A stretch of DNA of 31,318 bases from JAIQFL01 sp035295745 (GCA_035295745.1 DATGIL010000026.1:1-31318), one strand, 5' to 3'; positions 1-10,700 are shown, numbered from the stretch's first letter. Notes: generated from the sequence alone by a model not told the origin. Program-made: numbers and translations.

Positions 1-614
1 TGGCAGGCTTCCCCTTTACGCGGCAGGTTGGCCGGCAACGTTTTGCTCACGAGGCCGCTACTCTACGAGTTCGCTTTCGCTACGGCTCACGCATTTGCTT
101 CCTGAGGCTTCAGCCCACGGTCTTTCGCCGTGTCCTGCTCAAGTCGCTACATGTTCGAACGAGCAATTTACATGGTGGGCTCCTTACATCCCACAAGATC
201 AAGCCAGGCTTATCCTGGCGCACCGCGCGTCAGCAAGCGAGCTACCTTCGCGCGAATACGTGCCCTTGCGAGCCGCGCGCGTGGGCAAGCGATGTCCCCA
301 ATCGCTCCCAAAATCACTCCCTCACGGTCGTGGCTCGTAAGCTACCTTCGCGCGAATACGTGCCCTTGCGAGCCGCGCGCGTAAGCAAGCGATGTCCCAG
401 TCGGATTTTCACAGCTTCTCACGGTCGCGGTGTAAGACATTGACGAGCCGCGCGCGTCAGCAAGCGATCACTGGCGCTTCCGCCTGTGCTCCCCGGACCA
501 TTCGCAGTTTCTCGGTCTCAGTGCCCAGCTTCATCTCCAAACCCCTTCCCGACGCGAAGCAGATTACGCAATCCACGAAAAGCCGATTCTCGTACTGGTG
601 AATGGGAGGAAAAC
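1..614. other. Intergenic region, repeat-rich, no gene recognised
   Basis: I see no convincing gene here; the open frames are short and cross repeats. The stretch holds small hairpins, for example arms GCCAGG (203-208) and CCTGGC (214-219), and CACGG...CCGTG at about 116-132. It also holds several copies of a GAGCCGCGCGCGT-AGCAAGCGAT module, annotated separately. The Shine-Dalgarno sequence of the next gene (GGGAGGA) lies at 604-610. Confidence 0.6.
241..399. repeat. Two 59-bp direct repeats, 100 bp apart, of a dispersed modular element
   Basis: Positions 241-299 and 341-399 are the same 59 bases except for two changes (GTGGGCAAGC versus GTAAGCAAGC). Between them, 301-338 carries a second module that reads ACGAGCCACGACCGTGAGGG on the minus strand. 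The two modules together (246-338) reappear inverted at 16191-16281. Shorter copies of the GAGCCGCGCGCGT module occur at 221-240, 442-469, 12207-12231 and 12341-12366. No coding potential is apparent. Confidence 0.85.
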
Positions 615-1262
615 GTGAGCCTGGTCTTCATTACTGGCGCCAGTGGCTTCATGGGACGGCAGCTTTCCGCCGAACTGCTGCGGCGTGGTTACCAGGTACG
701 CGGCCTGGTGCGGCGCGGATCTGAAAACCGTCTCGCTCCCGGATGTGAGGGAGTCACCGGCGATCCCCTGGACCGCGCCACGTACCGCGACCATGTGAAC
801 GGCGCGGAAACCTTCGTCCAACTGGTCGGCGTCGCGCATCCCAGCCCCGCGAAAGCGGCGCAATTTCGCAGCATCGATCTACGCTCCGCGAAGGAGGCCC
901 TTCGTGCGGCGGCGGATGCCCGCGTTCAGCATTTTGTCTATGTCAGCGTGGCGCATCCCGCCCCGATGATGCACGAATACATCGCAGCCCGCACGGAAGG
1001 GGAGGAGACGCTCCGCGCCTCCGGGATGAACGCGACTATCCTTCGCCCTTGGTATGTCCTGGGACCGGGCCGCCGCTGGCCCGTGCTGATCCTGCCAGCC
1101 TATTGGCTGCTGGGGGCGCTGCCCCAGACGCGTGACACCGCACGCCGTTTGGGACTGGTTACGCTCGATCAGATGGTCCAGACCATGGCTAACGCGATCG
1201 GCCGCCAGCCTTTAGGCGTGCGCGTTCTGGAGGTGCCGCAGATACGGTCGACCATCGTCTAG
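615..1262 (+). CDS. NAD(P)-binding atypical SDR / NAD-dependent epimerase-like protein
   Basis: A 215-residue Rossmann-fold protein. It opens with the dinucleotide-binding motif TGASGFMG (residues 7-14) and continues as an atypical short-chain dehydrogenase (NmrA/epimerase-like): a VRGLVRR segment after beta-2, a YVSVAHP segment after beta-5, and an ATILRPWYVLGPG segment typical of epimerase-type SDRs. The usual YxxxK catalytic pair is not clean; YIAAR is the nearest match, so it may bind nucleotide without classical dehydrogenase chemistry. I chose the GTG at 615 because GGGAGGA sits 4 nt upstream and homology begins at once; the frame is open further upstream but only through repeats. It converges on ligA with an 11-bp gap. 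Substrate unknown. Confidence 0.8.
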   Translation: MSLVFITGASGFMGRQLSAELLRRGYQVRGLVRRGSENRLAPGCEGVTGDPLDRATYRDHVNGAETFVQLVGVAHPSPAKAAQFRSIDLRSAKEALRAAADARVQHFVYVSVAHPAPMMHEYIAARTEGEETLRASGMNATILRPWYVLGPGRRWPVLILPAYWLLGALPQTRDTARRLGLVTLDQMVQTMANAIGRQPLGVRVLEVPQIRSTIV

Positions 1263-1273
1263 CGGCCACGCCG

Positions 1274-3262
1274 CTACCTGGTCTTGAGCAGTTCGAGCAG
1301 GTTGCTCTCGTCCAGAATCGGAATCCCCAGTTCCTGGGCTTTCGCGATTTTCGACCCGGGATCCTCGCCGGCCAACACGAAACTGGTCTTCTTGCTCACG
1401 GACCCACTGACCTTGCCGCCTGCCGCTTCGATCAAAAGCCTCGCCTCGTCGCGGCTCAGCGTGGGCAGCGTTCCCGTAATCACAAACGTCAGACCCTTGA
1501 GCACACCGCCTTTAGGCCGCGTCGATTGATAGGTGAACTGCACGCCGACGGCGCGCAGGCGCTCCACCAGCTCGCAATTGCGCGGCTCGCGGAAGAACTG
1601 AAAAATGCTTTCCGCCACCTTGGGCCCGACCTCTTCCGCGTGCTGCAGATCGTCAATTCCTGCAGCGGCAATCCTGTCGAGATTGCCGAAGGCTTCCGCC
1701 AGGAACACCGCCGTGCGCTCGCCGACGAAACGAATACCAAGCGCCGTCAGCACACGCGGCAAAGGGTTCTTCTTGGAGTTCTCGATGTTGCGCAGAATAT
1801 TGCCGGCCGATTTCTTTCCCATGCGCTCCAACGAAAGGAGCTTTTCCGCCGTAAGGCTGTAAAGATCGGCTACGTTTGACACCAATCCACGCTCCACTAG
1901 CTGGTCCACCAGCGCATCGCCGACCCCGTCAATATTCATCACGCCGCGCGAAGCGAAGTGAAGCACCGACTCCTTCAAACGAGCCGAGCAGTTGGTGTTG
2001 ATGCAGCGGCTGGCCGACTCGCCCTCTTCGCGCACCACCGTCCCTCCGCACACCGGGCAGTTGGACGGCATGCGGAACTTCTTGCGGTAAGATCCTTGAG
2101 CTTGCACGCGTACGACCTTGGGAATTACGTCCCCCGATCGCTCGATCACCACCTGGTCGCCGATCTCCAAACCCAGGCGTTCGATCTCGTCTTCATTGTG
2201 GAGAGTAGCGCGCGCGACGGTCACTCCGCTCACTTCCACAGGCTTCAGATGTGCTACCGGAGTGAGCGCGCCGGTACGCCCCACCTGCACCTCAATCGCC
2301 TCCACCGTCGTGACGGCCTGCCGCGCCGGGTACTTGTAAGCGATGGCCCAACGCGGAGCCTTGGCGGTGTAGCCCAGCAGGCGTTGCTGCTCCACCGAAT
2401 CCACCTTGATCACCACACCATCGATCTCGTAAGGCAAATCTTCGCGCCGCCGCTCCCATTCCGCGCAGAATTCCAAAACTTCTTCGACATCGGAAGCCAG
2501 CCTGCGATACGGGTTCACTTTGAAACCCATGCGAGCCAACTCCTCCAGCGATTGCCAATGAGTGTCAAACGCGGGCCGGCCGTCCACCAGCATGAAATAG
2601 GTGTAATAGTCCAGCCTCCGCGAGGCGGTGACTTGCGGTTCCAGCAAACGCAGTGATCCCGCCGCGGCATTCCGCGGGTTGGCAAAACGGGAAAGGCCGC
2701 GTTCTTCCCGCTCGGCGTTGAGACGCTCGAAGGCCTTCCGGTTCATCACCGTTTCTCCACGGACTTCGAATGCTTCCAACTGGGTCGAGACCCGTAATGG
2801 CAATGACCGGATGGTACGGGCGTTTTCGGTGACCTCTTCTCCTACCAGGCCGTCCCCTCGGGTAACGGCCTGGACGAACTGGCCGCCGCGATAATGCGCC
2901 GCCATGGATAACCCATCCATTTTCAACTCAGTGACATAGCGAAAGGTCTCCCCATCCAGCAACTCGCGGACCCTCCGGTCGAAATCGCGCAGTTCGCCCT
3001 CGTTTAAAGCATTGTCGAGGCTCAACATCTGGGAGGAATGCCGGATTTTGGTGAAACCCTCGCGTGGTTTTCCGCCGACGCGCTGCGTCGGAGAATCCGA
3101 GGACGCCAACTCCGGATGCTGCGCCTCCAGATCCTGCAATCGACGCATCAGCGCGTCATACTCGGCGTCGGTAATCGCCGGCTGGTCGAGAACATAGTAC
3201 AAATGCTCGTGGTGGCGCAGATCGTTGCGCAGTTCGTCGACTTCGGTCGCGGGATCTTTCAT
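1274..3262 (-). CDS. ligA: NAD-dependent DNA ligase LigA
   Basis: This 662-residue protein seals nicks in double-stranded DNA during replication and repair, using NAD+ to adenylate its active-site lysine. The domain order is complete: Ia domain with HLYYVLDQP and DAEYDALMR near the N-terminus, the adenylation motif KMDG with catalytic Lys114 (usually KxDG), an OB fold, a tetracysteine zinc finger (CPVCGG and CINTNC near residues 405-430), helix-hairpin-helix repeats (INIDGVG-like and LERMGKKSAGN segments), and a C-terminal BRCT domain (TFVITGTL onward). Length is normal for LigA (about 660-670). The ATG at 3262 is preceded by GAGAGG on the minus strand. It is divergent from the lipid kinase gene, with a very short gap. 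Confidence 0.97.
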   Translation of the reverse strand: MKDPATEVDELRNDLRHHEHLYYVLDQPAITDAEYDALMRRLQDLEAQHPELASSDSPTQRVGGKPREGFTKIRHSSQMLSLDNALNEGELRDFDRRVRELLDGETFRYVTELKMDGLSMAAHYRGGQFVQAVTRGDGLVGEEVTENARTIRSLPLRVSTQLEAFEVRGETVMNRKAFERLNAEREERGLSRFANPRNAAAGSLRLLEPQVTASRRLDYYTYFMLVDGRPAFDTHWQSLEELARMGFKVNPYRRLASDVEEVLEFCAEWERRREDLPYEIDGVVIKVDSVEQQRLLGYTAKAPRWAIAYKYPARQAVTTVEAIEVQVGRTGALTPVAHLKPVEVSGVTVARATLHNEDEIERLGLEIGDQVVIERSGDVIPKVVRVQAQGSYRKKFRMPSNCPVCGGTVVREEGESASRCINTNCSARLKESVLHFASRGVMNIDGVGDALVDQLVERGLVSNVADLYSLTAEKLLSLERMGKKSAGNILRNIENSKKNPLPRVLTALGIRFVGERTAVFLAEAFGNLDRIAAAGIDDLQHAEEVGPKVAESIFQFFREPRNCELVERLRAVGVQFTYQSTRPKGGVLKGLTFVITGTLPTLSRDEARLLIEAAGGKVSGSVSKKTSFVLAGEDPGSKIAKAQELGIPILDESNLLELLKTR

Positions 3263-3274
3263 GGGCCTCTCATC

Positions 3275-3280
3275 TATAAT
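3275..3280 (+). promoter_or_regulatory. Possible -10 box (TATAAT) for the lipid kinase gene
   Basis: A perfect TATAAT lies 21 nt before the proposed CTG start of the kinase gene, in the short ligA/kinase divergent gap. I see no good -35 box. The 12-mer CTCATCTATAAT containing it is repeated inside the gene at 3329-3340, so chance is possible. Confidence 0.3.
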
Positions 3281-3301
3281 TTAACGAGGAAACCGGAGAA
3301 C

Positions 3302-4228
3302 CTGCCAATCATCTATCAGAACATCGTCCTCATCTATAATCCCAAAGCGGGCAGATTCGGACGAGGTGGAGGTCTGCTCGTCGAGCGGGCCGTCAAGATC
3401 CTGGCGAAGCAAGGCGGCAACGTGAAGGTGGCTCCCACCACCGGCCCGGGCACGGCCGGCGCATTGGCGCGCGCTCACATTGAGACCGGCGCCGACCTCA
3501 TCGTCGTCGCGGGCGGCGATGGCACCATCAACGAAGTGGTCGAGGGCATGGTGCACAGTGCGGTGCCGCTGGCAATTCTGCCTGGCGGTACGGCCAACGT
3601 GCTGGCCATGGAGATGGGACTCGGCAAGAATCTCGAGCGCGTGGCGGGCCGGCTCCCCGAATTGAAGCCCCACCGCATTTCGTTGGGCCACGTGACATGC
3701 GACGGAGGCAAGATCGCGCGCCATTTTGTGCTGATGGCGGGCATCGGCGTGGACGCGCACATTGTCTATAACGTGGATGCCGCCGTGAAGGCGCGAACCG
3801 GGAAGCTGGCCTACTGGCTCGCCGGCTTCAGCCTGCTGGGACGCAAACTGGCGCCGGTAACGGTGGTGATCGACGGGCAGGCGCGGGTTTGTTCGTTCGC
3901 ACTGCTGAGCCGCGTACGGAACTACGGCGGCGATTTCGAGATCGCCCGCAGTGTGAGCCTGTTCGACCATGATTTTGAGGTGGTACTGTTCGAGGGTGAG
4001 TCTTCCATCTGGTATATGAAATACCTGGTGGGGATGGCGCTGAATCGCTTGACCGGCATGAAGGGCGTGAACGTACTCCGCACGGACCGCGTGGCGCTAG
4101 GCACTGCCGACATGCGGGTCTACGTGCAGATCGATGGCGAGCTGGCAGGTCACCTGCCAGCCGAGATTCGCATCGTGCCTGACGCGTTGACGCTCCTGAT
4201 ACCCGAAGAATACGAACGCAGACTCTGA
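3302..4228 (+). CDS. Diacylglycerol/lipid kinase family protein (YegS/BmrU-type)
   Basis: A 308-residue DAGK-catalytic-domain protein that phosphorylates a lipid hydroxyl (diacylglycerol or a related lipid), probably at the cytoplasmic membrane face. Visible motifs are LIYNPKAGR near residues 10-18, the nucleotide-binding GGDGTINEVVEG (71-82) and PGGTANVLAMEMG (94-106). A C-terminal beta-rich domain ends ELAGHLPAEIRIVPDAL. The start is a problem: no ATG, GTG or TTG lies between the ligA start and the NPKAG motif. CTG at 3302, with GAGGA 11 nt upstream, gives an N-terminus of the usual length (MPIIYQNIVLIYNPKAGR). In-frame GTG codons upstream would lie inside ligA on the opposite strand. Exact substrate not determinable. 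Confidence 0.85.
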   Translation: MPIIYQNIVLIYNPKAGRFGRGGGLLVERAVKILAKQGGNVKVAPTTGPGTAGALARAHIETGADLIVVAGGDGTINEVVEGMVHSAVPLAILPGGTANVLAMEMGLGKNLERVAGRLPELKPHRISLGHVTCDGGKIARHFVLMAGIGVDAHIVYNVDAAVKARTGKLAYWLAGFSLLGRKLAPVTVVIDGQARVCSFALLSRVRNYGGDFEIARSVSLFDHDFEVVLFEGESSIWYMKYLVGMALNRLTGMKGVNVLRTDRVALGTADMRVYVQIDGELAGHLPAEIRIVPDALTLLIPEEYERRL

Positions 4229-4236
4229 TTCTTCGA

Positions 4237-4290
4237 CCGTGGCGCAAACACTCCTGTTTGCCGCGTCGACACTCATGTCGACGCTTTTCG
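4237..4290 (+). repeat. Twin-hairpin dispersed element, copy 1 (possible terminator)
   Basis: Two perfect hairpins stand side by side: GCAAACA/TGTTTGC (4244-4250, 4255-4261, loop CTCC) and GCGTCGACA/TGTCGACGC (4263-4271, 4276-4284, loop CTCA). TTTTCG follows, so the second could terminate kinase transcription. The same element recurs at 13688-13740 and 25112-25164. Confidence 0.85.
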
Positions 4291-4318
4291 GGTTGTCTAC
4301 CATTTCCGAAGCCACCCA

Positions 4319-4386
4319 GCAGGTCGGGGAAACCTGCCCCACCCGGGACAGTTCATCCTTTGGTTAGTGCAGGCGCTTTCGCCTGC
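4319..4386. repeat. Two further intergenic hairpins
   Basis: GCAGGT/ACCTGC (4319-4324 and 4332-4337) and GCAGGCG/CGCCTGC (4369-4375 and 4380-4386, loop CTTT) are perfect stems. The phrase TAGTGCAGGCG recurs at about 4400. Together with the twin-hairpin element they fill most of the 256-bp gap between the lipid kinase and mannosidase genes. No gene is visible. Confidence 0.7.
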
Positions 4387-4469
4387 AACGCGTCTTGTGT
4401 AGTGCAGGCGCCGCCGCTCGTCGATTCCGTGGGCACAAGGGAGAGCGCCCACCTCCTTACTCCTGGTGC

Positions 4470-4475
4470 TAGGAT
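4470..4475 (+). promoter_or_regulatory. Possible -10 box (TAGGAT) just before the mannosidase start
   Basis: TAGGAT ends 9 nt before the ATG at 4485, and no Shine-Dalgarno sequence is visible. This fits a leaderless or near-leaderless transcript. The same arrangement is seen at 11612, 13979 and 23586. No clear -35 box. Confidence 0.3.
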
Positions 4476-4484
4476 ACCCGTACG

Positions 4485-7400
4485 ATGCGATTTCGACGAG
4501 CAGCCATCTGTGTCCTCTTCTTGGCCGTTGCCTTGGACGCGCAGCCTCGCGCTCCGCGATCGGAACCATATGCCGCCGCGCTCGCACGGCTGGACGCCAT
4601 GACCACGCTGCCTCTGACGCAGTGGCGCTCTCATGCGGACCTGCCCCATGGAGAAGATCCGTCGTTGGACGACTCCGCCTGGACGCCCGTGACGCTGGCT
4701 GGCGGGCGGGGCGGGCGCGGAGGCGGTGGCAGTGGAGACGCCTGGTATCGCACTACCTGGGAGATTCCGCAAGCTGCCGGCGGGCACGATCTGCGCGGCT
4801 CGCGGATTCTCCTGCAGGTGCGCTTCTCGAATGACGGGCGCGTCTTCTTCAATGGCGGACTTGTGGCGCAAGGCGATGGACGTACGCTCGACCCCCTCCT
4901 GCTCACCGCGAAGGCTGTCCCCGGTCAGAAGATCGTCATCGCGGTCAAAGTTCCGTATCATGCCGAAAACGGACGATTCCAAGGTGCGCAGTTGCTGGTC
5001 GATTATCCCGGCCAGCCTGACCCGGGTACGCTGCGGAGCCACATTGTGGCTGCCCAGAACGTGCTCTCCGGCTTTCCCGACGCCTTGGCCGAGCATCGGA
5101 AGCAGCTCGATGAGGCGGTTCAGGCCATCGACCTTGCAGCCCTCGACCGTGGCGATCAGCAGGCATTTGCACGCTCGCTCGAGGCATCCGCCGCAGCCCT
5201 CCGCCCGGTCAACGACTGGATGAAGCAGTTCACCATCCGGCTGGTGGGCAACGCGCATATCGACATGGCTTGGCTCTGGCCCTGGACCGAAACTGTCGAA
5301 GTGGTTCGCGACACCTTCACCACCGCCTTGCAGCTCATGAAGGAATACCCCGACTTCACCTACGCGCAGTCGAGCGTACAGGACTTCGAATGGCTCCAGG
5401 AGAAATATCCCGCGATCTTCCGCGAAATTCAGCGGCGCGTCGCAGAAGGACGATGGGAACTCGTCGGCGGGATGTGGGTGGAGCCCGACCTGAACATGCC
5501 CGATGGTGAGAGCCTGGTGCGCCAGTTACTGGTGGGTACGCGCTGGTTCAAGCGGCATTTCAATGTCGACGTGAATATCGGCTGGAACCCCGATTCGTTC
5601 GGCTACACCTGGCAACTGCCGCAGATTTACAAAAAGTCGGGCTTCGATACCTTCGTCACGCAGAAGATGTCGTGGAATTCGCAGGAGTCTTCGTGGCGCC
5701 AGACATACACCTTCCCGCACAAGCTGTTCTGGTGGCAGTCGCCGGACGGCAGTCGCGTCCTGACATACTTCCCGCACGGATACAGCGGCGGGATCAGTTC
5801 TGCGAGTCTTTCGCAGGACATCGCCGACTACGTGCCCAGCACCGGCTTCCCGCAGATCATGCATCTCTACGGGGTGGGAGATCATGGTGGCGGCCCGACG
5901 CGCCAGATGGTGGATGAGGCGGTCCGGCTGCAGGAGCCATCGGCGATCTTTCCCAAAGTGCAGTTCAGCACGGCGCGCGCCTTTTTCGATGACGCGGAGA
6001 AGGCGATCACCGACGGTAACCTGAAGCCGCCGGTTTGGAACGATGAGCTTTACCTGGCGTACCACCGCGGCTGTTACACCACCCAGGCCGAAACCAAGAA
6101 GCTGATCCGGCAAAACGAGGAGCTTTTGCAAAATGCCGAAAAGTTCGCGGCGCTCTCGTTTCTCACGGCCCAGCGCCGGTATTCCAGCACCGCGTTCGAA
6201 GAGATCTGGAAGCGCGTGCTCTTCGATCAATTTCACGACATCATGCCCGGCTCCGGCATCGGCATCAATTATGTCGATGCCGAGCGCAATCTCACGGACG
6301 CCTCTCTGCGCAGCGAGAAGCTGCTGGATGGCGCGCTGGACTCGCTCAACGGGATGATCGACACTCGCGGCGAAGGGGTGCCGGTGGTAGTTTACAACCC
6401 GCTCTCCTGGGATCGCGCGGGGCCGGTGAAGATTGACGCCGTCGAGCCGCCCGCTGGACAGCACCTGGAAGCTCGCGATTCCGCGGGCCAGCCGCTTCTC
6501 GCGCAGGTCGTGGCCAAAGACGCTACCACGCGCAAAGTGACACTCAACGTCTTGGTGAAGGGAGTGCCTTCGCTGGGATATGAAGTGATTCATCTGGTTG
6601 CGGTGGCCAATTCGCGCCCGGCGGCCTCGGCGCTGAAGGTCGATGGGTTCAACGTCGAGAACGAATTCTTCCGCATGAAGGTGGATTCGCGAACCGGATG
6701 CGTCACCAGCCTGGTGAACAAGTCCGATGGGCGCGAGTCGGTGGCGGCGGGCGGATGCGGCAACCTTCTCGAAGCGTTCAAAGACGTACCGCGCACGCAG
6801 GACGCCTGGGAGATCCGATTCGACGAAGATGTCTGGCCGCTGAAACAGCCGCGCTCGGTTGAAGTGATGGAGAGCGGTCCCGAGCGCGCCGTAGTACGCA
6901 TCCGCCATACTTTCCACGCCCCCAATCGCAAGGACGGACCCGATTCTACAATTCAGCAGGACCTCACCGTGTGGTCCGGTGTGCCGCGCATCGATGTGAA
7001 TACGCAGGTGGAGTGGCACGAACAGCACGTGCTCCTGAAAGCTGGATTTCCGGTGAATGTGCGCAGCGACAAGGCGGCATTCGAGATTCCGTATGGGTCA
7101 ATCGACCGCCCGACTACGCGGAACACACCCGCGGAGCAAGGGATGTTCGAAGTGCCCGCTCTGCGATGGGGCGACATTTCCAACGCCGATCAGGGATTCA
7201 GCATGTTGAATGACAGCAAGTACGGATACGATGCCAAGGACAACGTGATCCGGCTGTCTCTGCTGCGCTCGCCGCAGATGCCCGCGCCCGACAATCACAT
7301 CGCCGACCAGGGCTTTCACGAATTCACCTACTCGCTGTACGCCCATGCGAGCGGATGGAAGACGGGCGGCACCATGCGGCAGGGCTACGAGCTGAATTAT

Positions 7401-7727
7401 CCCCTGGTCGCAGCGGCCGCGCAGACGCATGCCGGACCATGGAAGCCCAAGATGAGTTTCGCGCGGATCGAGCCTGGGAACGTGATCCTCACCGTTCTGA
7501 AGAAGGCGGAGGATGATGACTCGCTGGTCTTCCGCTTTTATGAATTCGAAGGGAAGCAGACCGAGGTGCGGCTGCAACTACCTCGCAAGGCGGTGAGCGC
7601 GGCGGAGGTGAATCTCATGGAGAAACGCGGACAGCCCGTGACGCTGTCCCCTTCCGGTCAGGAAGTGACCATCGCCACGGGCCCCTACGAAATCAAGAGC
7701 GTGGGCGTGACGTTTGCGAATCAGTAA
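4485..7727 (+). CDS. Secreted GH38 alpha-mannosidase
   Basis: This 1080-residue glycoside hydrolase family 38 enzyme should cleave terminal alpha-linked mannose by a retaining, metal-dependent mechanism. An N-terminal hydrophobic segment (residues 5-18, ending near LDAQ) indicates export. Residues about 25-190 form a beta-sandwich, galactose-binding-like domain (WYRTTWEIP, VFFNGGLVAQG) with a Gly-rich loop near residues 75-85. The catalytic domain starts at GNAHIDMAWLWPW, giving metal ligands His258 and Asp260. The nucleophile is Asp370 in WNPDSFGY, and His584 in QFHDIMPGSG is the fourth ligand. The C-terminal half is the usual all-beta mannosidase region. It converges on the TonB-dependent receptor gene with a 25-bp gap, which may point to joint use of a mannose-containing glycan. 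Confidence 0.93.
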   Translation: MRFRRAAICVLFLAVALDAQPRAPRSEPYAAALARLDAMTTLPLTQWRSHADLPHGEDPSLDDSAWTPVTLAGGRGGRGGGGSGDAWYRTTWEIPQAAGGHDLRGSRILLQVRFSNDGRVFFNGGLVAQGDGRTLDPLLLTAKAVPGQKIVIAVKVPYHAENGRFQGAQLLVDYPGQPDPGTLRSHIVAAQNVLSGFPDALAEHRKQLDEAVQAIDLAALDRGDQQAFARSLEASAAALRPVNDWMKQFTIRLVGNAHIDMAWLWPWTETVEVVRDTFTTALQLMKEYPDFTYAQSSVQDFEWLQEKYPAIFREIQRRVAEGRWELVGGMWVEPDLNMPDGESLVRQLLVGTRWFKRHFNVDVNIGWNPDSFGYTWQLPQIYKKSGFDTFVTQKMSWNSQESSWRQTYTFPHKLFWWQSPDGSRVLTYFPHGYSGGISSASLSQDIADYVPSTGFPQIMHLYGVGDHGGGPTRQMVDEAVRLQEPSAIFPKVQFSTARAFFDDAEKAITDGNLKPPVWNDELYLAYHRGCYTTQAETKKLIRQNEELLQNAEKFAALSFLTAQRRYSSTAFEEIWKRVLFDQFHDIMPGSGIGINYVDAERNLTDASLRSEKLLDGALDSLNGMIDTRGEGVPVVVYNPLSWDRAGPVKIDAVEPPAGQHLEARDSAGQPLLAQVVAKDATTRKVTLNVLVKGVPSLGYEVIHLVAVANSRPAASALKVDGFNVENEFFRMKVDSRTGCVTSLVNKSDGRESVAAGGCGNLLEAFKDVPRTQDAWEIRFDEDVWPLKQPRSVEVMESGPERAVVRIRHTFHAPNRKDGPDSTIQQDLTVWSGVPRIDVNTQVEWHEQHVLLKAGFPVNVRSDKAAFEIPYGSIDRPTTRNTPAEQGMFEVPALRWGDISNADQGFSMLNDSKYGYDAKDNVIRLSLLRSPQMPAPDNHIADQGFHEFTYSLYAHASGWKTGGTMRQGYELNYPLVAAAAQTHAGPWKPKMSFARIEPGNVILTVLKKAEDDDSLVFRFYEFEGKQTEVRLQLPRKAVSAAEVNLMEKRGQPVTLSPSGQEVTIATGPYEIKSVGVTFANQ

Positions 7728-7752
7728 GACCGCAAACGGAAGCGCACGACAC

Positions 7753-10700
7753 TCAGAAGCTCAGTTTCGCCCCGAGTTCGACCGTTCTGGCCTGGTTCTG
7801 TTGTGAGCCGGTCACGCGGCCGAACGTCGCGTCGCTCGGATTGGTATCCGGAGCGCCGAATCTCGGGTGATTGAACAGGTTGAACACGTCGAAACGAAGT
7901 TGCAGGCGTTTGCTCTCGGTGAAACGGAAGTTCTTGTAAAGTCCGGCATTGACCTCATTCACGCGGCTGGCGCGGACGTCGTTCCATCGCGTGGGGAATG
8001 TCTGGATGTTCGCGGCGAAGTCCTGGTACACGCCATTCTTGATGCTGTCGGATGAGGCGGGCACGTAACTATAGCCCGGCAGGTTTTGAATGCCGGTCCA
8101 GGTGGGATACGATTGCAACGTCGCGAGGGAGGTGCTCTTGGAAGGGAACGGGTAAAACTGCGTTGTATCGAACCACTGGTTGAGGCTCTGCTGGCCGCGA
8201 GGCAGGGCGAAATCCTTGCCGCTGAAAAACGCGGGCGTGCTGAATACGACCGGAACACCCGATTGAATATTGTAGTTGCCGGCGAGTTCCCACCCGCCTG
8301 CGAGGGCGTCCGCCCACTTGGGCATCGTCCCGCCGTAGCGCTGCTTGCGGCCCACCGGAATGTCCCAGATGGGCGCGATGTTCAGGTGGAACGGCCGGTC
8401 CTCTCCGCCCAGTTTGTGCTCGATGGTGCCTTGCGAAGCGAGCTGGTTTCCACCCTGGAATGCGGTATCTTCGAACAGTTTCGCCCATGTGAACGAGGCG
8501 ATGATGCTGAAGCCCTTCTGGAAACGACGCTCGATTTTGCCCAGTCCCGCATCGTATTGGTTCTTGCCGGTGGGATTATTCTCGGTGATGCCCCCAAACA
8601 ACGGATTCGGATTCAGCAACTGATTCAGCGCGATGGTCTGGTTCGTGTAAATCGAGTTGCTCGGACTCACGCCCGTCAGGTGGTAGAAGGGGTTCGGCAC
8701 CTGGATGTTCCAGGTCAAGGTATCCACCGGCCGCCCACTCACGAAGCTTGGCGTGTTGTACAGCTGCCAGTTGGAAAAGCTGGGTTCGTTCTCGTTCCAG
8801 CCCCACGAAATGTTGTACGTCTTGTTGTGCGAGTATCCGGCCTCAAACAGCCAGCCCTTCCACTCGTGCTGCACGTGGAGGCTGTACTCCCAGGAGTAGA
8901 ATCGGTCCAGGTTCGGATTGTCCCAGGTCCACGAAGATCCCAGATTGGTCAGTGGCCCGAGAGACGAGCCTGTCGGCGCGAGGATGCCGTTCTGAAACGG
9001 ATGTGCCATGGTGTCGTACGACGTCAGATAGTTGTCCGTGGTCGCGGTTAATGACGTAGTGCGGCTGAACCCGAACTGGGCGCCCGTATTGAAATCGGCC
9101 TGCGTGAAGCGTCCAAATCCGCCGCGGATCACAGTCCCGCGTCCCAGGTTGTACGCGAAGCCCACTCGTGGCTGCCACTCGTGGAGGTCGGTGTTATAGG
9201 TGGTTCGCGGTACACCATTGACGCCGGCGAACTGGACCACGCCGTTGACCTTGAACTGGCCGGCGGGAAGAATCTGCTGCAGCAGTTGCACGCCGGTGTT
9301 AGCGGCGTTGGACGGATTGGCCAGAATGGCGGCGTACGCCGCTTGCGCCGGGCCGCTAATTGGATTGGGAGTGTTCGGGTCGTAGCGATCTTCGATGCGA
9401 TCGAAGCGCTCTACCACCGGACGCTCGAAATCCCAGTGCATGCCGAGGTTGAGCGTAAGGCGCTGGGTTATGCGCCAGTCATCCTGAAAAAAGCCGGCGG
9501 TATAGTGCTGGGAATAGAGGGCGCTGGCGTTGCGCGGCACGTTGCCGCCGGAGGGCATGTCGAGCAGGAACGTGGCGAAGGTGGATCCTACGCCGGTGCC
9601 CCCGGAATTGGCGTTGTTCTGCCGGGTGAAATTGCTATTGAAATCGAATTCTCCGGCATTGCCGTTTCCGAAATTGGCGTCCTGCAGGACCCAGAATTCG
9701 CCGCCGTAGCGGAAGGTGTGGTTGCGGTGTACCTGCGTCATGGTGGCGCCCCACGTGTGATACGTGGTCGCGTGGAAGCTCTGGGTTTGCGTGGTTCCGA
9801 AGTTGCCGGCGAAGCCGTTGATATAGGGAAAGCCGGGCCGCGGCAACTGGTCCACAAAACTGGCAGGAATCCCTAAAGACGTCTCGTTGAAACCGGCTCC
9901 CGCATCGTACCCCGGCTCCTCGTAGCGGGTCAGGCTGTATCGCAGATTCAGAATGCGGCTGGCGTTGATATTCCAGACGTGATCCAAACCGATGCCTTTA
10001 TTGACCCGCTCCGTAAAGCTCCCGGCGGCGATATTGTCCAACCCGAAAGTGTCGCCCGTGTGTTCGATCAGGTGATGCCAGCGGATGGTGGCAAAGGTGC
10101 GCTGATTGTTGTTCCAATTCTGGTCGGCGCGGATGGATATCAGCGGGAAGGTGTCGAGGCGCACGGAAGGAGGCGCGTAATCATTCGAGGTGTTGCTGGT
10201 GCCGTCGCTGGGCGTATTCGGCAGCGGCAGGAACTTCAGAATGTTCTGCGCGATCGGGCTTAGACGCGAGGTAGGTATCTGATTATTCGGGAACAGCGTC
10301 CGGTTTCCGGTCGATGCCACCACGGTTAAAGGATCGTAGACCTGGATCGGGTACTTCACGAGCTGGCCGCCGACGGTCTGGGTGGTGAAGCTCTGGCTGA
10401 AATCGCCGGTCCGCTCGAGCGCGGTCGGTACCGAGATCGAAGCCGAACCGAGCGGGTTCATGTTGTGGGTGTCGTCATACGCTACGAAGAAGAACGTCTT
10501 GTCCTTGCCGTGATACAGCTTGGGAAGGAATACCGGTCCGCCGAAAGTTCCACCCCACTCATTGAAGTGCACCGGGGCAACCGCACCGCCAATCAGGTTG
10601 GTCTGGAACAGGTTGGCATTCATCGCGCTGTTCTGATTGAACTCGTAGAGCACTCCGTGATAATCCTTGCCGCCGCTGCGGGTCTGCATGTTGACGGTGG